Shown here: positions 1 to 5,684 of the stretch, in pieces
Position numbering within the stretch: the stretch's first letter is position 1
Layout of the letters: each line of letters starts with the position of its first letter
Assembly (NCBI GenBank): GCA_902775075.1
Contig: CACYKX010000188.1
Coordinates: forward strand, 1-6,082
From: an uncultured Prevotellaceae bacterium
GTDB lineage: Bacteria > Bacteroidota > Bacteroidia > Bacteroidales > Bacteroidaceae
Length of the DNA stretch: 6,082 nucleotides
Direction: 5' to 3'
Program-made: the position numbers and the translations under genes
Notes under the pieces: model-generated
Seen by the model: only the letters and a program-made list of their open reading frames with translations
Database searches by the model: none
Told to the model about the DNA's origin: nothing

Positions 1-679
1 CGCCGGCATCATGCAGGAGATAGCCCAGTTTGGTTCTATCTTTATCGACCTTTCTTCACAAGGGGTAACGATAGGACAGATTCTTAAGATAGATTCTATT
101 ATGCCAGGGGCTTCTGAGATGCTTAATGGTTGGACAACCGTAGGAGCTTCTGGAAGTATATATGGCATTCTCCTTGCCTTTGGTATGACGTATCCGGAGG
201 AAAGGATGTTCATCATACCAATTCCATTTCCTATAAAGGCAAAGTGGTTCGTCATTGGATATGCGGCAATAGAGCTCGGACTTGCTTTGTCTAATTCTGG
301 TGATGGTGTTGCTCATGTGGCTCACCTTGGCGGTATGCTGTTTGGTTTCTTCCTTATCCGTCATTGGAGAAAATCAGAGCATCGTCAGACCTCATTCACA
401 GGTTGGGATTCGTATCAAGGCTCGCAGAGTCAGGGTAAGTCTGCCACAATCCTTGGTAAGATTAGAAAATGGATGCATCTTGACAGGGAGGATGACGGAT
501 ATAATAAAGACCCTCATTTCCGTTCAACTTCCACTCATCAGGCAGACTGGGACTATAATGCCCAGAAGAAGCGTGATGAAGCGGAGATAGATGCTATTCT
601 TGATAAGATTCGTCGTTCTGGCTATGCAAGTCTTTCTGCAGAAGAGAAGAAGAAACTCTTTGATGCAAGTAAGAATTAG
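1..679 (+). CDS. Rhomboid-family intramembrane serine protease, 3' part (5' end outside window)
   Basis: Rhomboid proteases cut transmembrane substrates inside the bilayer with a Ser-His dyad. The frame is already open at the window edge (Ala-Gly-Ile precede the first Met at 11), and the early membrane helices are missing, so this is a partial gene and that Met is internal. Numbering from it, GASGS carries the catalytic serine at Ser47 (codon 149-151), and the AHLGGMLFG motif carries the catalytic histidine at His105 (codon 323-325); both motifs are typical of active rhomboids. Hydrophobic segments lie at about 44-60, 79-94 and 99-117. After the last helix comes a polar tail of about 100 residues. 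Its end (about 179-221; WDYNAQKKRDEAEIDAILDKI, then SGYASLSAEEKKKLF) resembles the small C-terminal domain found on Bacteroidetes rhomboids, which I recall as DUF6576. Substrate unknown. The stop is TAG at 677-679. The EEP gene follows 109 bp downstream with no visible terminator or promoter between them, suggesting co-transcription. Confidence 0.93.
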   Translation, partial: AGIMQEIAQFGSIFIDLSSQGVTIGQILKIDSIMPGASEMLNGWTTVGASGSIYGILLAFGMTYPEERMFIIPIPFPIKAKWFVIGYAAIELGLALSNSGDGVAHVAHLGGMLFGFFLIRHWRKSEHRQTSFTGWDSYQGSQSQGKSATILGKIRKWMHLDREDDGYNKDPHFRSTSTHQADWDYNAQKKRDEAEIDAILDKIRRSGYASLSAEEKKKLFDASKN

Positions 680-726
680 TCTGTCAACAGTTTAATGTCA
701 AAAGTCTTCAGCCATAAATCCATAGG

Positions 727-768
727 CCTTAGTCTTTAGACCTTAGTCTTTAGACCTTAGACTTTAGG
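727..768 (+). repeat. Degenerate heptamer tandem array, six units
   Basis: Six consecutive 7-bp units run without a gap: CCTTAGT, CTTTAGA, CCTTAGT, CTTTAGA, CCTTAGA, CTTTAGG. The consensus is CYTTAGN, and the array also reads as three 14-bp units, the first two identical. It lies in the 109-bp gap between the rhomboid and EEP genes. A related array with the same period lies after secDF in the opposite orientation. No function is evident; no TAnnTTTG promoter box or terminator hairpin is seen in this gap. Confidence 0.85.
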
Positions 769-788
769 CTTAAAACAAGAGTATAAAT

Positions 789-1883
789 TTGAAGAAATTA
801 ATAATAAATACCACTATAGCAGTAAACCTCGTCATCATCTTAGCGATGTTGGTGACGGGGTTTGCTGATATGCTTGATCCGCGCTCGTGGCCTGTCATGA
901 CGACGGCAGGTTATGCCTTCCCTCTGTTTGCGATAGCAAATCTTGGAATGATTGTGATATGGATGTTTATAAGTAAGAAACACATTCTCATTCCATTTCT
1001 CGGCTTTGTCGTCTGCTATGTACCTGTCATGCAGTATTGTCCTGTCCATGCGAGTGGAGAGGTTCCCTTGGGTGCGTTGAAAATAATGACCTACAACACG
1101 TGGGGGTTCGGCAGTCAGCGCGAGTCTGGCAATGACGAGGAGGCAAAGAAAGAAGCGCGCAGGAATATACTACAGTATATCGCCGATGAGGATTGCCATG
1201 TCGTGTGTATTCAGGAGGGTATCTACCATAAAGCTATGGAGGCTGATATTGATTCTATCATCAAGCCTAAGATGCCATATCTCGACACCTGCAAGATAGA
1301 GGGTGGAACCATGTTGATGGTACTTAGCAAGTATCCTATAAAGAAACATGAGGCTTTGAAATACGAGTCAAAGGGAAACCTGAGTGCGGCTTTCTATCTC
1401 GATGTCAACGGAAAGGAGCTGATAATCCTCAACAACCATCTTGAGACAAACAAGTTCTCGGTGGAGGAGAAACAGCAGTTTGGCGAGATGGTAAAGGGTG
1501 ACATGGGACGTAGCGGTATAAAGACTGAGTCAAAGTTCGTACTCAAGAAACTCGGTGCGGCTGCTGCTGTCAGGGCTCCTCAGGCAGAAGCCGTGGCAAG
1601 CTATGTCAGGATGCACAAAGGGCGTTCCATGATAGTCTGCGGAGACTTTAACGACATACCGATAAGCTATGCAAGGAGAACCATAGCCAAGGAGCTTGAG
1701 GACTGCTACGTCTCTACAGCCATGGGACCTGGATTCACCTATCACAGGAATGGAATGTATGTCAGAATTGACAATGTGATGTGTACTGACGACCTTGACT
1801 CGTATAGTTTCCATGTGGATAAAAAATGCACTATTTCCGACCATTATCCTGTAGTTGGATGGGTAAAATGGCATGGAAGATAG
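789..1883 (+). CDS. Membrane-anchored endonuclease/exonuclease/phosphatase (EEP) family protein
   Basis: A 364-residue protein of the metal-dependent EEP superfamily (relatives include exonuclease III, DNase I and inositol phosphatases). The start is TTG at 789: the frame is closed by TAA at 771-773, no ATG lies between, and the first internal ATG (codon 20) would cut off the first membrane helix. Hydrophobic helices at about 5-25, 41-61 and 66-83, with Lys-Lys at residue 2-3 and Lys-Lys-His at 63-65 on the cytoplasmic side, predict that the catalytic domain from about residue 95 faces the periplasm. The EEP motifs are all present in order: YNTWG (Asn103), IQEG (Glu143), NNHLE (His217), GDFND (Asp286, Asn288), RIDN (Asp328) and SDHYPV (Asp351, His352), so the enzyme is probably active. 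Substrate, nucleic acid or phosphoester, cannot be told from sequence. It is likely co-transcribed with the rhomboid upstream. No convincing terminator follows it. Confidence 0.92.
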   Translation: MKKLIINTTIAVNLVIILAMLVTGFADMLDPRSWPVMTTAGYAFPLFAIANLGMIVIWMFISKKHILIPFLGFVVCYVPVMQYCPVHASGEVPLGALKIMTYNTWGFGSQRESGNDEEAKKEARRNILQYIADEDCHVVCIQEGIYHKAMEADIDSIIKPKMPYLDTCKIEGGTMLMVLSKYPIKKHEALKYESKGNLSAAFYLDVNGKELIILNNHLETNKFSVEEKQQFGEMVKGDMGRSGIKTESKFVLKKLGAAAAVRAPQAEAVASYVRMHKGRSMIVCGDFNDIPISYARRTIAKELEDCYVSTAMGPGFTYHRNGMYVRIDNVMCTDDLDSYSFHVDKKCTISDHYPVVGWVKWHGR

Positions 1884-1933
1884 ACTTTATTTGCCATTTT
1901 ATAAGGCTAAAAGTGTAATTTGTGCTCTGAAAT

Positions 1934-1964
1934 TTCGCAAATTGAATAAATTTATGTATCTTTG
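1934..1964 (+). promoter_or_regulatory. Bacteroidetes-type promoter for secDF
   Basis: TATCTTTG at 1957-1964 matches the Bacteroidetes -7 consensus TAnnTTTG exactly. TTCG at 1934-1937 is one base from the -33 consensus TTTG and is separated by 19 bp, the expected spacing. Transcription should start near 1970, giving secDF a 5' leader of about 125 nt. The position of the start is inferred, not measured. Confidence 0.8.
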
Positions 1965-1969
1965 CACGT

Positions 1970-2096
1970 CGTATGCGCACATAAGGGAGGATTGTACCCT
2001 GTCCGTATGATGTCGCAGAGTCCCAATTAACTGGAACCTCAAAGACTACTATTTAGATAAAAATAAAAACAAAAATAATAAAACAATTTAATCAAA
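1970..2096 (+). promoter_or_regulatory. Structured 5' leader of secDF, function unknown
   Basis: Bases between the inferred transcription start and the secDF ATG. By eye, 1974-1982 (TGCGCACAT) pairs with 2010-2017 (ATGTCGCA) to give an 8-bp helix with one bulged C at 1978. It encloses a small AGGG/CCCT hairpin (1984-1987 with 1997-2000). GGAT at 1989-1992, in that hairpin's loop, could instead pair with GTCC at 2001-2004, an alternative rather than a simultaneous fold. A second weak stem pairs AGTC (2019-2022) with GACT (2044-2047), enclosing CCA/TGG (2023-2025 with 2032-2034). The last 45 nt before the ATG are A/T-rich and unstructured, as is usual for Bacteroidetes translation starts, and show no Shine-Dalgarno sequence. 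I do not recognise a known riboswitch or Rfam leader. The pairings are seen; a regulatory role is inference. Confidence 0.45.
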
Positions 2097-5072
2097 ATGC
2101 AAAACAAAGGAATTGTACTTGTAACCGCCGTACTTCTGACGCTTGCAAGCATCTTCTATCTGTCGTTCTCAGTAGCTACAAGCTACTATGACGGTCAGGC
2201 TGCTAAGATTAAGGATCCTATAGCTCAGCAGGACTATAAGGATTCTGTTAAGTATCTTGGCATCTATTCTTATCAGAACTGCTTGGAGACTCAGATTGGT
2301 TTAGGTCTTGATCTTAAGGGCGGTATGAACGTAATCCTTGAGATCAGTGTACCTGATGTAGTTGAGGTACTTGCTGACCACAAGACAGACGCAGCCTTCG
2401 TAAAGTCAATGCAGGAGGCAAAGAAGGAAGAGGAGACATCACAGAGCGATTTCATCTCTCTCTTCATTAATCGTTTTAAGGCAAACGCTCCTGGTCGCCG
2501 TCTCGCTGAGATTTTTGCTACTCAGCAGCTCAAGGGCAAGGTAAGCACACAGAGCACCGATGCAGAGGTTGAGAAGGCTCTTCGTGATGAGGTTCAGTCA
2601 GCTATTGACAACTCATACAACGTTGTTCGCAACCGTATCGATAAGTTCGGTGTTGTTCAGCCAAACATTCAGAAGCTCGAAGGTCAGGATGGTCGTATCA
2701 TGGTTGAAATGCCTGGTGTACGCGAGCCAGAGCGTGTTCGTAAGCTCCTCCAGGGTTCTGCAAACCTTGAGTTCTGGGAGACATACAACTCACAGGAAAT
2801 AGTTCCTTACCTCTCACAGCTTGATCAGCGTGTTGCAAATGTTAATTCTGAAACTGCTGATACAGCCAAGGCTGAGGCTACAGATTCAGCAAAGGCAGAG
2901 CCAGCAAAGGCTGCTGCACAGCCTAATTTCCAGTTGAAGAACGCTGCAAAGACAGATGCTGGTAAGGCTGACGTAAAGACTGAGCAGTTGAAGAAGCAGC
3001 ACCCTCTCTTCGCTATCTTCCAGCCAATCAATCAGGGCTACAGTCTCGTTGGTTATGCTCATGTTCGTGATACAGCAGAAATCAATAAGATTATCTATAG
3101 CGATGAGGCAAAGAAGGTCCTTCCAAGCGATTGCAAGCTCCTGTGGAGTGCAAAGTCTATGGATGGTAACAAGAATATCTTCGAACTCTATGCGCTGAAG
3201 GTTACTTCTACCAACGGTCGTGCTCCACTTGAGGGTGACGTTATCGTTGATGCAAAGGATGAGTTTGATCACACAACGGGTCGTCCAGTTGTAAGCATGT
3301 CAATGAATACTGAGGGTTCTCGTCTCTGGGCTGCCCTTACAAAGGCTAACACAGGCAAGGCTATCGCTATTGTTCTTGATGACGCTGTTTACTCAGCTCC
3401 TATGGTACACGGTGAGATTGCTGGTGGTAACTCTCAGATTTCTGGTAACTTCACTATCGAGGACACAAAGGACTTGGCTAACACATTGAAGTCTGGTCGT
3501 ATGCCTGCACCTGCACGTATCGTACAGGAAGAGGTTGTAGGTCCTACACTCGGTGCTCAGTCTATCCAGCAGGGTATCTGGTCATTCGCAATAGCATTCG
3601 TACTCCTCTGCGTTTATATGATTGTGATGTACGGTGCAATCCCAGGTCTCATGGCTGACGCTGCTCTTGTCATCAACCTGTTCTTCACTCTCGGTATTCT
3701 CGCATCATTCCAGTCGGCACTTACTATGCCTGGTATAGCGGGTATAGTCCTGACGCTTGGTACGGCGGTGGATGCCAACGTACTTATCTACGAGCGTATC
3801 AAGGAAGAGCTTCGCAGAGGTCTTGGTATGAAGCAGGCACTTGCTGCTGGTTACAGCAACGCATTCTCTGCTATCTTCGACTCTAACCTCACATCTCTCA
3901 TCACAGGTATCATCCTCTTGACTATCGGTACTGGTCCTATCAAGGGCTTCGCTACAACATGGATCATCGGTATCGTATGTTCATTCTTCACAGCCGTATT
4001 CCTCACACGTATTGTTTATGAGAACCGTATGGGTAAGGACAAGTGGCTGAACCTCACATTCGGACGCACATTCCTCCAGAATACTAAGTACAAGTTCATG
4101 TCTGTATATAAGAAGAGCTTCGTATTCTATGGTATCGCAGTTGCTGCATTCATCGCAAGCTTCGCACTTCGTGGTCTCTCTCAGTCAATCGACTTTACTG
4201 GTGGTCGTAACTATGTAATAGCATTCGAGAATGCTGTTGAGCCAGAGCAGGTTCGTCCGATCCTCAATGAGGAGTTCGCAGGTTCTAACACCAACGCAAT
4301 CTCTATCGGTACTGACGGTAAGACACTTCGTGTTTCTACCAACTATAAGATTGAGTCTAACAGCCCAACCGTTGACGACGAGTGTGAGAATAAACTTTAC
4401 ACATGTCTGAAGAAGGGTGGTTTTGTTAAGCAGGAGAGTGTTGAGGCATTCAAGAATCCTGACGTTCGTGAGGGTGGATCAATCATCTCTTCTACAAAGG
4501 TAGGTCCTTCTGTAGCTAAGGATATCACATACGGCGCTATCATCTCTGTATTGGTTGCCCTTGTAGCTATCTTTATCTACATCCTCATCCGTTTCCGCAA
4601 CGTGGCATTCTCTGTTGGTTCAATCGTTGCCCTCGCTGTTGATACAGTAGTGGTTATCGGTTTCTACTCAGCACTCTATGACATCGTTCCTTGGAGCCTT
4701 GAGATCGACCAGACCTTCATCGGTGCTATCCTGACTGTGATCGGTTACTCTATCAACGATAAGGTGGTTGTATTCGACCGTATCCGTGAGAACCTCGGTA
4801 TCCACACAAAGCAGGATCCACAGATCACATTCAACGACTCTGTAAACCAGACTCTCGCTCGTACTATCAATACATCAGTATCTACATTGATCGTGCTGCT
4901 CTGTATCTTCATCCTCGGTGGTGATTCAATCCGCAGCTTCTCATTCGCAATGATTCTCGGTGTATTCTTCGGTACTCTCTCTTCTATCTTCATCGCTGCT
5001 CCTACAGCTTACCTTACACTTGGTAAGAAGATTAAGGAGGAAGAGGCTCCAGTAGCTGAAGTAAAGGCGTAA
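2097..5072 (+). CDS. secDF: Protein translocase subunit SecDF (fused SecD-SecF)
   Basis: SecDF uses the proton gradient to help pull preproteins out of the SecYEG channel on the periplasmic side. The 991-residue frame is a complete SecD-SecF fusion, the usual form in Bacteroidetes. SecD half: helix 1 at about 5-27, the GLDLKGG motif at 70-76, a large periplasmic P1 domain, then five helices between about 493 and 637 including GTAVDANVLIYERIKEE with the proton-relay Asp559 (E. coli SecD Asp519). SecF half: helix at about 674-692, SIDFTGG at 697-703, a second periplasmic domain, VGPSVAKDITYG at 802-813, then helices with Asp849 (E. coli SecF Asp213), IGYSINDKVVVFDRIREN at 882-899 and a last pair at about 922-970. 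All key residues are present. Residues 249-298 form an Ala/Lys/Asp-rich insertion inside the SecD periplasmic part. The start ATG follows an A-rich leader. Codon choice is strongly biased (CGT, GGT, GCT, AAG), unlike the flanking genes, fitting high expression. It has its own promoter and terminator. Confidence 0.98.
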   Translation: MQNKGIVLVTAVLLTLASIFYLSFSVATSYYDGQAAKIKDPIAQQDYKDSVKYLGIYSYQNCLETQIGLGLDLKGGMNVILEISVPDVVEVLADHKTDAAFVKSMQEAKKEEETSQSDFISLFINRFKANAPGRRLAEIFATQQLKGKVSTQSTDAEVEKALRDEVQSAIDNSYNVVRNRIDKFGVVQPNIQKLEGQDGRIMVEMPGVREPERVRKLLQGSANLEFWETYNSQEIVPYLSQLDQRVANVNSETADTAKAEATDSAKAEPAKAAAQPNFQLKNAAKTDAGKADVKTEQLKKQHPLFAIFQPINQGYSLVGYAHVRDTAEINKIIYSDEAKKVLPSDCKLLWSAKSMDGNKNIFELYALKVTSTNGRAPLEGDVIVDAKDEFDHTTGRPVVSMSMNTEGSRLWAALTKANTGKAIAIVLDDAVYSAPMVHGEIAGGNSQISGNFTIEDTKDLANTLKSGRMPAPARIVQEEVVGPTLGAQSIQQGIWSFAIAFVLLCVYMIVMYGAIPGLMADAALVINLFFTLGILASFQSALTMPGIAGIVLTLGTAVDANVLIYERIKEELRRGLGMKQALAAGYSNAFSAIFDSNLTSLITGIILLTIGTGPIKGFATTWIIGIVCSFFTAVFLTRIVYENRMGKDKWLNLTFGRTFLQNTKYKFMSVYKKSFVFYGIAVAAFIASFALRGLSQSIDFTGGRNYVIAFENAVEPEQVRPILNEEFAGSNTNAISIGTDGKTLRVSTNYKIESNSPTVDDECENKLYTCLKKGGFVKQESVEAFKNPDVREGGSIISSTKVGPSVAKDITYGAIISVLVALVAIFIYILIRFRNVAFSVGSIVALAVDTVVVIGFYSALYDIVPWSLEIDQTFIGAILTVIGYSINDKVVVFDRIRENLGIHTKQDPQITFNDSVNQTLARTINTSVSTLIVLLCIFILGGDSIRSFSFAMILGVFFGTLSSIFIAAPTAYLTLGKKIKEEEAPVAEVKA

Positions 5073-5076
5073 ATGG

Positions 5077-5104
5077 AGTAAAGTGTAAAGAGTAAAGTAT
5101 AAAG
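5077..5104 (-). repeat. Heptamer tandem array after secDF, four units
   Basis: Four contiguous 7-bp units on the + strand: AGTAAAG, TGTAAAG, AGTAAAG, TATAAAG. On the minus strand they read CTTTAYW-like, close to the CYTTAGN heptamers at 727-768, so the two arrays may belong to one repeat family in opposite orientation. The array starts four bases after the secDF stop codon and lies just before the terminator stem. Function unknown. Confidence 0.75.
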
Positions 5105-5111
5105 TATATGG

Positions 5112-5148
5112 AAAGAGCCGTATCCGATTAATCGGGTGCGGCTCTTTT
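5112..5148 (+). terminator. Intrinsic terminator of secDF
   Basis: A long hairpin: AAAGAGCCG (5112-5120) pairs perfectly with CGGCTCTTT (5139-5147), and the inner part 5121-5127 pairs with 5132-5138 including two G-T wobbles, giving 16 bp around a TTAA loop (5128-5131). The 3' arm ends in TTTT at 5145-5148. It lies 39 bp after the secDF stop, so it should end that transcript. Confidence 0.9.
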
Positions 5149-5216
5149 ATTGTGAAAAATATGGAAAGGCTTCCGTTTGCGCGTAGATTACGAAAGTAAA
5201 TACTCTTTAGAAAGTA

Positions 5217-5252
5217 AATTATTCGCTAAGGTTCATCAAGCTAAAGCAAGTC
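5217..5252 (+). repeat. 36-bp dispersed repeat, copy 1
   Basis: This segment matches 5516-5551 at 32 of 36 positions in direct orientation, and the reverse complement of 5390-5425 at 30 of 36. It begins AATTATTCGCTA and ends AAGCAAGTC. Its central hairpin is weaker than in the other two copies because the GG/CC pairs are lost. Confidence 0.85.
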
Positions 5253-5260
5253 TCAGTAAA

Positions 5261-5279
5261 TTAACGTGAGTCCGATGAA
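5261..5279 (+). repeat. 19-bp dispersed repeat, copy 1
   Basis: TTAACGTGAGTCCGATGAA; it matches 5315-5333 at 18 of 19 positions, 54 bp downstream in the same orientation. It follows 36-bp repeat copy 1 after eight bases. Confidence 0.85.
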
Positions 5280-5314
5280 TTTCTTCAATTGTATATTGTT
5301 GATTATCATATAGT

Positions 5315-5333
5315 TTAACGTGAGTCCGACGAA
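5315..5333 (+). repeat. 19-bp dispersed repeat, copy 2
   Basis: TTAACGTGAGTCCGACGAA; one mismatch to copy 1. The reverse complement also resembles 5549-5567 (15 of 19), so the family occurs in both orientations in this gap. Confidence 0.85.
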
Positions 5334-5356
5334 AACAAATCGCTTGCCACAAGAAT

Positions 5357-5384
5357 AAATTAATGCGACATTAATGTGTCATTT
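5357..5384 (+). repeat. Inverted repeat, left arm
   Basis: AAATTAATGCGA (5357-5368) is the exact reverse complement of TCGCATTAATTT (5469-5480). Extending inward, the arms agree at about 23 of 28 positions. The left arm contains the perfect palindrome ACATTAATGT (5368-5377). The two arms enclose 36-bp repeat copy 2 and could form a cruciform or long hairpin. Confidence 0.8.
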
Positions 5385-5389
5385 GTGAG

Positions 5390-5425
5390 AACTTGCCTTA
5401 GCTTGGTGAGCCTAAGCGAACAATT
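5390..5425 (-). repeat. 36-bp dispersed repeat, copy 2 (inverted)
   Basis: The reverse complement of this segment matches copies 1 and 3 at 30 of 36 positions each. Its core, GCTTGG-TGAG-CCTAAGC at 5401-5417, folds into a six-pair hairpin with one bulged T. It lies inside the inverted repeat 5357-5480. Confidence 0.83.
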
Positions 5426-5433
5426 AATGTAGA

Positions 5434-5446
5434 TTCGCAGAGCGAA
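5434..5446. repeat. Small hairpin palindrome
   Basis: TTCGC-AGA-GCGAA, five perfect pairs around a 3-base loop, within the larger inverted repeat. It has no T-tract, so it is not taken as a terminator. Confidence 0.6.
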
Positions 5447-5452
5447 AAATAT

Positions 5453-5480
5453 AATTATCCCATTAATTTCGCATTAATTT
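5453..5480 (-). repeat. Inverted repeat, right arm
   Basis: Partner of 5357-5384. It contains two copies of CATTAATTT (5461-5469 and 5472-5480); the outer 12 bp pair perfectly with the left arm and the inner part is partly diverged. Confidence 0.8.
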
Positions 5481-5515
5481 TCTGTAAAGTACAAGCATTG
5501 GAGATGCATCCATGG

Positions 5516-5551
5516 AATTATTCGCTATGGCTCACCAAGCTGAAGCAAGTC
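5516..5551 (+). repeat. 36-bp dispersed repeat, copy 3
   Basis: It differs from copy 1 at four of 36 positions. The core GCTATGG-CTCA-CCAAGC (5524-5540) folds as a six-pair hairpin with a bulged A. Its 3' end overlaps the inverted, diverged 19-bp repeat at 5549-5567. Confidence 0.85.
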
Positions 5552-5567
5552 GTCGAACTGATGTTAA
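5549..5567 (-). repeat. 19-bp dispersed repeat, diverged inverted copy
   Basis: The reverse complement matches the 19-bp repeat at 15 of 19 positions, retaining TTAA at one end and a CGAC block near the other. It overlaps the last three bases of 36-bp repeat copy 3. Confidence 0.55.
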
Positions 5568-5629
5568 ATTAGCAAAAGCTTGAAACTGTAAGTTACACCC
5601 GAAATTTTCAAAAATTATTTCATAATCCT

Positions 5630-5660
5630 TTTTTCTTACAAAAAGAAATATGTACCTTTG
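5630..5660 (+). promoter_or_regulatory. Bacteroidetes-type promoter for the GNAT gene
   Basis: TACCTTTG at 5653-5660 fits the -7 consensus TAnnTTTG. A T-run at 5629-5634 supplies a TTTT-like -33 element 19 bp upstream. The expected start near 5667 gives a leader of about 18 nt before the ATG at 5685, with no Shine-Dalgarno sequence. Confidence 0.75.
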
Positions 5661-5684
5661 CAAATCAAAACAATCTTTGAAAAT

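Larger units (their letters stand above)
5149..5629. other. Gene-free, repeat-rich intergenic region
   Basis: About 480 bp between the secDF terminator and the next promoter. No open frame of useful length with a plausible start was found on either strand; the longest ATG frame noticed, at 5161-5199, encodes 12 residues. The stretch is A/T-rich and holds three short repeat families in both orientations (listed separately), a short direct repeat of GAAAGTAAAT (5192-5201 and 5210-5219), and several hairpins. It lies outside both predicted transcripts. It looks like typical intergenic repeat accumulation, not a decayed gene, although a small RNA cannot be excluded. Confidence 0.75.

Noticed and set aside
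1530..1874. Minus-strand open frame inside the EEP gene
   Set aside because: It lies entirely within a gene whose conserved motifs run on the + strand, and its translation resembles no family; it is an antisense shadow. The same holds for the other minus-strand frames within secDF, the rhomboid gene and the GNAT gene.
1893..1907. GCC/GGC hairpin after the EEP stop as a terminator
   Set aside because: Only three strong pairs with a 9-base loop and a bulge, and no T-tract follows, so it is too weak to call.
1942..1944. TTG as the -33 element of the secDF promoter
   Set aside because: Only 12 bp from the -7 box; the TTCG at 1934-1937 has the correct 19-bp spacing.
2007..2030. Seven-codon upstream frame (MMSQSPN, then TAA) in the secDF leader
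   Set aside because: Very short, inside the predicted helix region, and without translation signals; likely chance. It would matter only if conserved among relatives.
5161..5199. Small frame MERLPFARRLRK after the secDF terminator
   Set aside because: Twelve codons, directly behind a strong terminator, with no promoter seen upstream; chance is the simpler explanation.
5192..5567. CRISPR array
   Set aside because: The repeats are irregularly spaced, differ in orientation, belong to different families and have no uniform spacers or cas genes nearby.
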